From positions 1-6,977 of the forward strand of contig CAMGCA010000106.1 of assembly GCA_946011705.1 (NCBI GenBank): a stretch of DNA of 6,977 bases, in the 5' to 3' direction. A model generated the notes under the pieces. The model was not told where the DNA came from, did no database searches, and was given only the letters and a program-made list of their open reading frames with translations. This DNA comes from an uncultured Clostridia bacterium (GTDB taxonomy: Bacteria > Bacillota > Clostridia > Oscillospirales > Oscillospiraceae). The position numbers and the translations under genes were made by a program. Position 1 is the stretch's first letter. Each line of letters begins with the position of its first letter. Below are positions 1-6,008 of the stretch, one piece after another.

Positions 1-764
1 CTGCGGCCGGCGCCGCCGGTGCAACTCGTTGCGCACAGGCCGCATCCGGTGTCGGAATCGCTGTCTATTCCTTGGCAAAGCTGCCTGTCTTACGAAATAA
101 GCAAGACCACGGTTGGAATTTTTGCAGACTTCGGGAGATCATCGCCAACGATATCGCCACAGGTATTCAGCAGTCTGTGATGAACTTTGGCATCCTCATG
201 ATTCAGGGACTGGTAAACAGCTTCGGCGCCGCCATCATGGCCGCCTTCGCCGCCGCCGTGAAAATCGACACCATCGCTTATATGCCTGCTCAGGAGTTCG
301 GAAATGCCTATTCCCTGTTCGTATCCCAGAACTATGGCGCAAAAAAGGCGGATCGGATTCGAAAAGGAACCAAAATCGCGTTTCTGGCATCCGCCTGCTT
401 TTGTGTTGGAATTTCCGTTCTGATTTTCACCTTCGCCGAAAGGCTGATGGGCGTGTTTATCGATCCGAGCGAGGCGGAAATCATTACCGAAGGTGCCCGG
501 TATCTGCGGATCGAGGGAACCATGTATGTGGGCATCGGCGTTCTGTTCCTCTGGTACGGCTACTTCCGTGGAATCCACAGGCCTCAAATCTCTCTGATTC
601 TCACTGTCATTTCTCTCGGCACCCGGGTGGCCCTGTCCTATGCGCTGGCTCCCCACACCCCCCTGGGCGTCGTCGCCATTTGGTGTTCCATCCCCATTGG
701 CTGGCTCCTTGCGGATATGGCAGGCCTGATCTTCTACCGCAGGAATCATTTCATCTCAGAATAA
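1..764 (+). CDS. MATE family efflux transporter, C-terminal part (5' end outside window)
   Basis: Membrane exporter that expels drugs or other organic cations in exchange for Na+ or H+. The frame is open from the left edge (first full codon at position 3) to a TAA at 762-764, giving 253 visible residues. MATE proteins are usually about 440-460 residues, so roughly the N-terminal 200 are missing. An in-frame TTG at 72 lies inside the protein and is not a credible start, because MATE-like sequence (QAASGVGIAVYSLAKLPVLR) spans it. The visible part is the second six-helix lobe: a cytoplasmic linker, a helix with IQQSVMNFGILMIQGLVNSF, the AAFAAAVKIDTIAYMPAQEF segment, the amphipathic SQNYGAKKADRIRKG loop, then four more hydrophobic helices ending in a short basic tail (FYRRNHF). 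It converges on another MATE gene, with a terminator between them. Family assignment is firm; substrate is unknown. Confidence 0.9.
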   Translation, partial: AAGAAGATRCAQAASGVGIAVYSLAKLPVLRNKQDHGWNFCRLREIIANDIATGIQQSVMNFGILMIQGLVNSFGAAIMAAFAAAVKIDTIAYMPAQEFGNAYSLFVSQNYGAKKADRIRKGTKIAFLASACFCVGISVLIFTFAERLMGVFIDPSEAEIITEGARYLRIEGTMYVGIGVLFLWYGYFRGIHRPQISLILTVISLGTRVALSYALAPHTPLGVVAIWCSIPIGWLLADMAGLIFYRRNHFISE

Positions 765-768
765 ACGG

Positions 769-817
769 AAACGCAGTACCGTTCCCTCTCCATTTGGGTT
801 GCGGCACTGCGTTTTTT
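769..817. terminator. Intrinsic terminator between convergent MATE genes
   Basis: A hairpin with arms 769-777 (AAACGCAGT) and 806-814 (ACTGCGTTT), extended by CCG/CGG after one A-C mismatch, is followed on the + strand by six T (812-817). It begins 5 nt after the stop codon of the + strand MATE gene and reaches the stop codon of the - strand MATE gene. On the - strand the downstream sequence is only moderately T-rich (TTTCCGTTTAT), so it should end the + strand gene well and may act weakly in the other direction. Confidence 0.85.
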
Positions 818-818
818 A

Positions 819-2144
819 TTATTCGTTCCAATCTCCGTTCCGGTAAAAATGAATAGACATACATGTGGCTATCGTCCAGCCAATGGGCCAGGCACACCAG
901 ATGCCGGTAGAACCCAGCGCCGTTGCCGACAGAATAAATGCCAGCACCACACGCAGAATCAGGTCCGTGAAGGTGGCCAACATGAATTGGCGCATCTTGC
1001 CCGTTCCCCGCAGAATGCCGTCCGCCACCAGCTTGGCTGACACCACAAAATAAAAGGGCGACAAAATCCGCAGGAAGAGCATACCGCTGCCCAGCGCCGC
1101 TTCCGTGGCATCCTCCATGAAGAAGTGCATCAGCCCCCGTCCGCAGGTACAGTACAACACCGAAAGAGGCAGGCAGATCAGCCACACCATTTTCAGCCCC
1201 GCCCGGAAGCCATCCCGGATTCTCCCCAGCTTCCCTGCCCCCAGGTTCTGAGCAGAATAGTTGGAAATGCCGTTGCCAATGGTGGAAAAGGAAGTGATTA
1301 CCAGATTGTTCAGCTTCACCGCGGCAGAATAGCCGGCCATCACGTCCGTGCCGAATCGGTTGATGACGCTCTGAATCAGGATATTGCCCACAGAGATAAA
1401 ACTCTGCTGCAAGGCGCTGGGAACCGCAATAACCGCAAATCTTCCCAGAAGTACCGCAGAGAACAGTGCGGGCTTTCCCTCGCAGGGAATTGCCTTAATT
1501 CGCTTCTGGACGACCGTAACCGCCAACAGACAGCTGACGCCCTGACACAGGAACGTTGCCCAGGCCACGCCTGCCACACCCATGTGAAACGCCGTAACAA
1601 AGAGGATATCCATCGCAATATTGGCCAGAGACGATACCGCAAGGAATGCAAAGGGGGTTTTGCTGTCCCCAAGGGCGGAGAAGATTCCCGTGGACAGATT
1701 GTAGAAAAACACAAAAGGCAATCCCCAGACATAGATATCCAGATAGAGCGCCGAATCCGCAAATACATCCTGTGGCGTGTTGATCAGGCGCAGAAGGCTG
1801 TCACAACCCAGAACTCCCACCAGCATCAGCATTACACAAACGCCAGCTGTGCACAGCATCGCAGTGGAAACCGCCGTTTTCATGCTGCCATACTCTTTGG
1901 CACCAAAAAGCTGTGAAACCAGAACGGAGCAGCCAATGTTACATCCAAAGGCAAAAGCCAGAAAGATCAGCGTGATCTCGTAACCGTTGCCCACGGCAGC
2001 CAGCGCGTTTTGCCCGATGAATTTTCCCGCCACCCAGCTGTCGGCAAGGTTGTAAAGCTGCTGAAATACAATGCTGCCAAACAGTGGCAGACAGAACTTC
2101 CATAGCACCGTAGAGGGCTTTCCCGCGGTCAGATCGTAGTTCAT
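819..2144 (-). CDS. MATE family efflux transporter (complete)
   Basis: Complete 441-residue multidrug and toxin extrusion transporter, a normal length for the NorM/DinF-like superfamily. It is an inner-membrane antiporter, probably driven by Na+ or H+. The first lobe starts with the typical short polar head (MNYDLTAGKP) and a helix containing FGSIVFQQLYNLADSWVAGK, followed by GQNALAAVGNGYEI and the loop SVLVSQLFGAKEYGSMKTAV. The second lobe repeats the pattern with LQQSFISVGNILIQSVINRF, AGYSAAVKLNNL and SAQNLGAGKLGRIRDGF. About twelve hydrophobic segments can be followed. The ATG at 2142-2144 is supported by AGGTGA at 2151-2156, 6 nt upstream, and by a near-consensus promoter just before it. 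The gene is monocistronic. It is recognisably homologous to the + strand MATE gene but diverged, so this is not a recent duplication. Lysine codons read here were mostly AAA, unlike the operon upstream, where AAG prevails. Substrate is unknown. Confidence 0.95.
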   Translation of the reverse strand: MNYDLTAGKPSTVLWKFCLPLFGSIVFQQLYNLADSWVAGKFIGQNALAAVGNGYEITLIFLAFAFGCNIGCSVLVSQLFGAKEYGSMKTAVSTAMLCTAGVCVMLMLVGVLGCDSLLRLINTPQDVFADSALYLDIYVWGLPFVFFYNLSTGIFSALGDSKTPFAFLAVSSLANIAMDILFVTAFHMGVAGVAWATFLCQGVSCLLAVTVVQKRIKAIPCEGKPALFSAVLLGRFAVIAVPSALQQSFISVGNILIQSVINRFGTDVMAGYSAAVKLNNLVITSFSTIGNGISNYSAQNLGAGKLGRIRDGFRAGLKMVWLICLPLSVLYCTCGRGLMHFFMEDATEAALGSGMLFLRILSPFYFVVSAKLVADGILRGTGKMRQFMLATFTDLILRVVLAFILSATALGSTGIWCAWPIGWTIATCMSIHFYRNGDWNE

Positions 2145-2188
2145 TTCTCTTCACCTGTTCTTTTTCTCTCAGATTTTTTCCGCAGTGT

Positions 2189-2217
2189 ATTATAAGTCCA
2201 AAAAGCCAAACTGTAAA
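2189..2217 (-). promoter_or_regulatory. SigA promoter of the complete MATE gene
   Basis: Read on the - strand, TTTACA (2212-2217) and TATAAT (2189-2194) are separated by exactly 17 nt. This is close to the vegetative sigma consensus. A run of A residues (complement of 2221-2226) just upstream of the -35 could act as an UP element. The expected start lies near 2182, giving a leader of about 38 nt before the ATG at 2144. No operator-like palindrome was seen between promoter and gene. Confidence 0.85.
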
Positions 2218-2231
2218 TACTTTTTTCAGAC

Positions 2232-2264
2232 AAAAACCTCCGACCCGGAAAGGGTCGGAGGTTT
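2232..2264 (-). terminator. Intrinsic terminator of the rnfC2-metV-metF operon
   Basis: A perfect 13-bp inverted repeat (2234-2246 with 2252-2264, core CCTCCGACCC/GGGTCGGAGG) closes on a 5-nt loop and ends in five T on the - strand (2232-2236). It starts 11 nt after the metF stop codon. It lies directly upstream of the promoter of the next - strand gene, so it insulates the MATE gene from operon transcription. Confidence 0.95.
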
Positions 2265-2275
2265 CAGAATTTGGA

Positions 2276-3157
2276 TTACTTGAGGCCTGCCTGCTCCAGC
2301 AGCGCGGGAATCTTGGACTCCCAGCCCAAGCTCATGATGTGCACGCCCTGGCAGTAGGGCTTGCACTCCCGGATAATCCGGGCGGCGATTTCCACGCCGG
2401 TGATGCCGGCCTTGGTCTTCTCCTTGTCGGCCTGCAGCTCGGCGATCAGCTCGTCGGGGATGTGGACACCGGCCACGTTCTTGTTCATGAACTTGCACAT
2501 ACCGGCGGACTTGGGAATGATAATGCCGATCTGAACGGGCTTGCCAAACTGCTTGGCGGTTTCCATGAACTTGATGAACTTCTCAGGCTCAAAAACAGCC
2601 TGGGTCTGGAAGTACTCGGCGCCGGCCTTGACCTTGCGCTCCATCTTCACCAGCTGGGCGTCCACGGAGTCAGAGCAGGGAGACACAACGGCGCCCTTGG
2701 CGAACTTGGGAGGCTCGCCCACCAGCGCGTTGCCGCCCAGATCCACGCCGGTCTCCAGCAGGCTTGCGGTGTGCAGCAGGGACACGGAGTCCAGATCGAA
2801 GACGGGCTTGGCCTGGGGATGGTCGCCCAGCTTGGTGTGGTCGCCGGTGAGGCACAGAATGTTGTCGATGCCCAGCATGGCGGCGCTCAGCAGATCGGAC
2901 TGCAGAGCGATGCGGTTCCGGTCACGGCAGGTCAGCTGGAAGATGGGGTTCAGGCCCGCATCCTTCAGCACCTTACAGGTGGCCAGAGACCCTAAACGCA
3001 TGACGGAGGACTGGTTATCAGTGACGTTTACGAAGTGGACGCCGGACAGGTACTCCTTGGCCTCTTCCACCATGCCGTCAATATGAATTCCTTTGGGAGG
3101 GCCGACTTCGGCAGTAACTACAAATTCACCGTTATCAAACAGTTCCGTAATTCTCAT
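2276..3157 (-). CDS. metF: Methylenetetrahydrofolate reductase, MetF subunit
   Basis: Cytoplasmic flavoprotein (FMN or FAD) that reduces 5,10-methylene-THF to 5-methyl-THF, feeding methionine synthesis or the methyl branch of the Wood-Ljungdahl pathway. The 293 residues form one TIM-barrel domain, the usual bacterial length. Visible landmarks are E17 in VTAEVGPPKG (matching the catalytic Glu28 of E. coli MetF), a CRDRNR stretch at 77-82, LTGD with D106 (matching Asp120, near the flavin), and EYFQTQAVFE at 181-190 with Q186 at the folate-site position. The C-terminal GVHIMSLGW resembles the family's closing strand. The ATG at 3155-3157 is preceded by AGGAG at 3169-3173 with an 11-nt gap, slightly long. 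It is the last gene of a three-gene operon, 20 nt after metV, and ends in a strong terminator. The presence of metV and an RnfC-like gene suggests that electrons reach this flavin through partner subunits rather than directly from NAD(P)H; that is inference. Confidence 0.95.
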   Translation of the reverse strand: MRITELFDNGEFVVTAEVGPPKGIHIDGMVEEAKEYLSGVHFVNVTDNQSSVMRLGSLATCKVLKDAGLNPIFQLTCRDRNRIALQSDLLSAAMLGIDNILCLTGDHTKLGDHPQAKPVFDLDSVSLLHTASLLETGVDLGGNALVGEPPKFAKGAVVSPCSDSVDAQLVKMERKVKAGAEYFQTQAVFEPEKFIKFMETAKQFGKPVQIGIIIPKSAGMCKFMNKNVAGVHIPDELIAELQADKEKTKAGITGVEIAARIIRECKPYCQGVHIMSLGWESKIPALLEQAGLK

Positions 3158-3177
3158 AATTCTATTCGCTCCTAATA

Positions 3178-3813
3178 TTATTCAGATTCTTTGGCGGCCT
3201 TGGTAGCCTCGTCGGTATTGAAGTCGTGCAGCTGCGTGGGGCATTTCAGAACGTCCAGACGGCCCTGGGCCTTCAGGCGCTGATAGATCCGCTCCCAGCC
3301 GCATTCCATGGTGGGATTGACCTCGCACTTGCCGTCCTTGGTGCCGCCGCAAGGGCCGTTGACCAGGCTCTTGGAGCAAGCGGTAATGGGGCAGATGCCG
3401 CCGGTCAGGTTCAGGAAGCACTCGCCGCACTGACCGCAGTCGTATTCCAGCGGGGTAACGCCCTGGAAGCCGGGCAGCTCGATGGTATCGCAGCAGGCGT
3501 AGACGGGCTTGTCCTCCAGAACCTCGGAGATGGTCTGCACGCCCACACCGCAGGACAGCACCAGCACGGCGTCCGCCTCGGCGATCTTCGCCATAGGCGC
3601 CCGCAGCCGCAGGGCCAGCTCGGTAGGATTGCAGACGTAGTCAGTGGTCAGGCTGCCCACGAGCTTGCCTTCGGCCGCCAATTTCTTCTCCAGAGCCTTC
3701 GCCTCTTCCTCGGGGAAGCCCACTTCTTTACAGCCGTGGCAGTTGATGATAAAAACCTTACCGGAGGTCAGGGCAGCAATTGCTTCTTCAGATTTCAGTT
3801 TCGTGATTAACAT
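3178..3813 (-). CDS. metV: MetV, cysteine-rich partner subunit of methylenetetrahydrofolate reductase
   Basis: The 211-residue small subunit that accompanies MetF in acetogens and many anaerobes (the family often annotated as methylene-THF reductase C-terminal domain protein). Fifteen cysteines are visible: C25 and C28 (NCHGC), C61, C88 (LSCGVGVQT), C107/C108, a dense cluster C126, C129, C132, C141, C146, C155, C163, C171, and C191. The cluster includes the signatures CGQCGECFLNLTGG, CPITACSKSLVNGPCGGTKD and CGWERIYQRL. These residues are expected to bind iron-sulfur and/or zinc; which ones cannot be told from sequence. The ATG at 3811-3813 lies 9 nt after the rnfC2 stop, and its ribosome binding site (AAGGA) overlaps that stop, indicating translational coupling. 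The same domain is repeated at the N terminus of the upstream gene. Likely role: physical and electron bridge between the RnfC-like subunit and MetF. Confidence 0.92.
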   Translation of the reverse strand: MLITKLKSEEAIAALTSGKVFIINCHGCKEVGFPEEEAKALEKKLAAEGKLVGSLTTDYVCNPTELALRLRAPMAKIAEADAVLVLSCGVGVQTISEVLEDKPVYACCDTIELPGFQGVTPLEYDCGQCGECFLNLTGGICPITACSKSLVNGPCGGTKDGKCEVNPTMECGWERIYQRLKAQGRLDVLKCPTQLHDFNTDEATKAAKESE

Positions 3814-3822
3814 ATGTTTCCT

Positions 3823-5802
3823 TCAACCCCCGGATTTCTTCTTCAGCAGAGGCGCGCTCATGCCCTTGGCGGCGTTGATCTTGGACACCAGAGGAATCTT
3901 GGACGAGCAGATGTACTCACAGCACTTGCAGGAGAAGCAGTCCATGACGTTCAGCTTCAGCAGAGTGTCGGTGTCACCCAGCTGGGCGTACTTGTAGATA
4001 TCCAGCGGCTGCAGCTCCATGGGACACACATCCACGCAGCGGCCGCACTTGATACATTCCTTCTCCTCGGTGTGGTCGGCGGCAATGGCAATGATGCCGT
4101 TAGAGCCCTTGATGATGGGCACATTGGTGTCCTTGATGGGAGCGCCCATCATGGGGCCGCCCATCTTCAGCACCACATCGTCGCCGGTGATGCCGCCGCA
4201 GTGATCGATGATCTCCTGCACGTTGGTGCCCAGCTTGACCATGTAGTTGCCGGGCTTGGCGATGAATTCGCCGGTGACGGAAACCACACGCTCAACAAGA
4301 GGCATACCCTTCTGGATGGCGTCGGAGATGGCCTTAGCGGTGGAGGTGTTACTCACCACGCAGCCAACGTCGGCAGGCAGCTTGCCGCTGGGAACCGCGC
4401 GGCCCATAACCTTCTTAATGAGCATCTTTTCAGCGCCCTCGGGGTACTGGGTTTTGGCGGCGCAGATGCGGATATTGTCGTAAGGAGCGACCTTTTCTTC
4501 CATCAGGGCGATGGCGTCGGGTTTGTTGTCCTCAATCAGGATGACGCCCTCGGGAGCGCTGACGGCCTTCATCATGGCACGCAGACCGAAGACGATATCG
4601 TCGGCGTATTCCAGCATGACACGATGGTCGGCGGTCAGGTAAGGCTCGCACTCGGAACCGTTGATCAGCACAGCGTCGATGGGCTTGCCGGGCTTCAGCT
4701 TGACATAGGTGGGGAAGGTAGCGCCGCCCATACCGACGATGCCCTTCTCCTTTACGATGTCAATGATCTCATCGGGAGTCAGCTCCTCCAGAGGCTTGTT
4801 GGGTACAACAGACTCGTGGAGCGTGTTCTTGCCATCATTCTTGATGACCACACTCATGACGCCGGGGCCTTTGTTGGGATGGGTGTGCGGCTCCACGGCA
4901 ACCACAGTACCGCTGACGCTGGAATGGACAGGGGCGCTGATGAAGCCAGCCTGCTCACCGATGAGCTGGCCCACCTTCACGGTGTCGCCAGCCTGAACCA
5001 CGGGGTTCGCGGGTGCGCCGATGTGCATGGCCAGAGGGATGATAACCGTGTCCGGCTCGGGGAACTTCTGCAGAGCCAGATGCTCGGTGTATTCCTTATT
5101 CTCGGTGGGATGGACGCCGCCGTAGAAGCCCTCGTAGCGTTTGGCACGGGCCTCTTCCACATAAGCCTTGATGGTGTCCACGTCATTTACGGAGTAGTCA
5201 CGCAGCTGGATGGGCTGGTCCAGGAACTCCTTTGTTCTACCCTGCTTTTCCAGACGCTGGTAGATCTTCTCCCAGGCGCAGTCCTTCATGGGATCGATCT
5301 CGCACTTGCCATCCTTGGCGCCGCCGCACTGGCCGTTGACCAGGCTCTTGGTGCAGTCCACGATGGGGCAGATACCGCCGGTGACGTTCAGATAGCACTG
5401 GGCGCAGGCGCCGCAGGTCTTCTTCGTCAGGGCCATACCATGGTGGCCGATGTAGTTCAGGGAGTTGGTCGCCGTGAAGACGGGGACGCTTTCAATGTCC
5501 GCCACGGTCTGCACGCCAAGGCCGCAGGAAATCACCAGCACATTCTCGGTGCCCTCGGGCACGATTCCCGCCAGCTTCTTTTCCGTCTGCACCTTGTTGC
5601 AGAGGAAATCCAGCTTGGCGGTTCCGGTGATGTGCTTTCCCTGGGCCTGCGCAATGGCTTCCAGCTCGCCGCACTCCGGCTCTTCGGTTGTGTTGAACTC
5701 TTTGAAGCACTTGTTGCAGGCAACCACAAAGAAGTTATCCTTCCCCGCGAGCAAGCCTTCCAGTTCTTCTTTGCTCTTTAACACATACTTGGTATAATCC
5801 AC
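3823..5802 (-). CDS. rnfC2: RnfC-like NADH-oxidising subunit with fused N-terminal MetV-like domain (RnfC2 type)
   Basis: A 659-residue two-part protein. Residues 1 to about 200 form a MetV-like domain with C29/C32, C68, C93 (SCGLGVQT) and C130, C133, C136, C145, C150, C159, C167, C175. The remainder (about 220-659) is RnfC-like. It contains a lipoyl-like sandwich hairpin (about 258-305), the glycine-rich FMN/NADH-binding segment GIVGMGGATFPTYVK (354-368), INGSECEPYLTADHR near 380-394, an SLBB-like segment VSVTGEFIAKPGNY (507-520), GGPMMG (548-553), and two ferredoxin-like motifs: C583, C586, C589, C593 and C622, C625, C628, C632. No membrane segment is visible. Canonical RnfC belongs to the membrane Rnf complex, but no other rnf gene is nearby. 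With metV and metF following, the best reading is the NADH-oxidising module of a soluble methylene-THF reductase, as described for Acetobacterium woodii. I chose GTG at 5800-5802 because AGGTGA lies 6 nt upstream; TTG one codon earlier is possible. Electron transfer to ferredoxin or bifurcation cannot be judged from sequence. Confidence 0.88.
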   Translation of the reverse strand: MDYTKYVLKSKEELEGLLAGKDNFFVVACNKCFKEFNTTEEPECGELEAIAQAQGKHITGTAKLDFLCNKVQTEKKLAGIVPEGTENVLVISCGLGVQTVADIESVPVFTATNSLNYIGHHGMALTKKTCGACAQCYLNVTGGICPIVDCTKSLVNGQCGGAKDGKCEIDPMKDCAWEKIYQRLEKQGRTKEFLDQPIQLRDYSVNDVDTIKAYVEEARAKRYEGFYGGVHPTENKEYTEHLALQKFPEPDTVIIPLAMHIGAPANPVVQAGDTVKVGQLIGEQAGFISAPVHSSVSGTVVAVEPHTHPNKGPGVMSVVIKNDGKNTLHESVVPNKPLEELTPDEIIDIVKEKGIVGMGGATFPTYVKLKPGKPIDAVLINGSECEPYLTADHRVMLEYADDIVFGLRAMMKAVSAPEGVILIEDNKPDAIALMEEKVAPYDNIRICAAKTQYPEGAEKMLIKKVMGRAVPSGKLPADVGCVVSNTSTAKAISDAIQKGMPLVERVVSVTGEFIAKPGNYMVKLGTNVQEIIDHCGGITGDDVVLKMGGPMMGAPIKDTNVPIIKGSNGIIAIAADHTEEKECIKCGRCVDVCPMELQPLDIYKYAQLGDTDTLLKLNVMDCFSCKCCEYICSSKIPLVSKINAAKGMSAPLLKKKSGG

Positions 5803-5808
5803 CAAATA

Positions 5809-5815
5809 TCACCTT
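5809..5815 (-). promoter_or_regulatory. Ribosome binding site of rnfC2, deciding the start codon
   Basis: AAGGTGA on the - strand. It leaves 6 nt before GTG (5800-5802) but only 3 nt before the adjacent TTG (5803-5805). The complete MATE gene uses the same AGGTGA with 6 nt before its ATG, so GTG is the preferred start. Confidence 0.7.
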
Positions 5816-5831
5816 CTTATCCTTTTGTTCT

Positions 5832-5849
5832 TCGTTTGCAGGCAAACGA
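5832..5849. promoter_or_regulatory. 18-bp palindrome in the rnfC2 leader, candidate operator
   Basis: TCGTTTGCAGGCAAACGA (+ strand) is a perfect inverted repeat with 8-bp arms and a 2-bp centre. It lies 12-29 nt downstream of the -10 box of the operon promoter, immediately after the expected transcription start, a classic position for a repressor site. As RNA it could form a 7-bp stem with a 4-nt loop, but no T-tract follows, so it is not a terminator. The half-site GCAAACG resembles those bound by LacI-family proteins, but the arrangement is reversed relative to the PurR site and no regulator gene is in the window. Confidence 0.55.
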
Positions 5850-5860
5850 TTACAGGATGA

Positions 5861-5890
5861 ATTATATCATACACTCCATACAAATGTCCA
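5861..5890 (-). promoter_or_regulatory. Extended -10 SigA promoter of the rnfC2-metV-metF operon
   Basis: On the - strand, TGGACA (5885-5890) and TATAAT (5861-5866) are 18 nt apart, and the -10 box carries the extended TGn element (TGATATAAT). The expected start is near 5854, giving a leader of about 50 nt. That is too short for a tetrahydrofolate or SAM riboswitch. Upstream sequence to about 5960 is AT-rich on the - strand with several A-tracts. Confidence 0.8.
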
Positions 5891-5961
5891 GTGTTATTTC
5901 CGTATTTTTTCGGCATTTTTCCCGATTCCCCATTCCGACCATTAAACGAATTTCAAGCGTC

Positions 5962-5996
5962 AAAAACACGGCCATCTCAAAGAAAGACGGCCGTGT
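5962..5996 (-). terminator. Intrinsic terminator of trkH
   Basis: An 8-bp stem (5966-5973, ACACGGCC, with 5989-5996, GGCCGTGT) continues after one mismatch with 3 more base pairs and a 7-nt loop. On the - strand it is followed by five T (5962-5966). It starts 12 nt after the trkH stop codon and separates trkH from the operon promoter some 70 nt further on. Confidence 0.9.
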
Positions 5997-6008
5997 GCGC
6001 AATTTTAT

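Noticed and set aside
90..749. Open frame on the - strand opposite the partial + strand MATE gene.
   Set aside because: The + strand reading shows MATE motifs and membrane helices; the - strand product is polar, Gly/Asp/His-rich and unrecognisable.
2339..2995. Open frame on the + strand opposite metF, and a similar one at 3226-3810 opposite metV.
   Set aside because: Same mirror effect of codon bias; no family motif, and the - strand proteins are intact and recognisable.
3814..5781. A 655-codon open frame on the + strand, antisense to almost the whole rnfC2 gene.
   Set aside because: It is composed of low-complexity, Gly/Ala/Leu/Asp/His-rich residues, as expected opposite a strongly biased coding strand, and has no recognisable domain. 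The opposite strand has clear conserved motifs throughout.
3178..5805. Presence of a full Rnf complex.
   Set aside because: Only an RnfC-like protein is present; no rnfA, B, D, E or G lies beside it, and the companions are metV and metF.
5803..5961. Possible tetrahydrofolate or SAM riboswitch, or T-box, in front of a folate/methionine-related operon.
   Set aside because: The predicted leader is only about 50 nt, with one short palindrome and no terminator or T-box sequence, too small for these elements.
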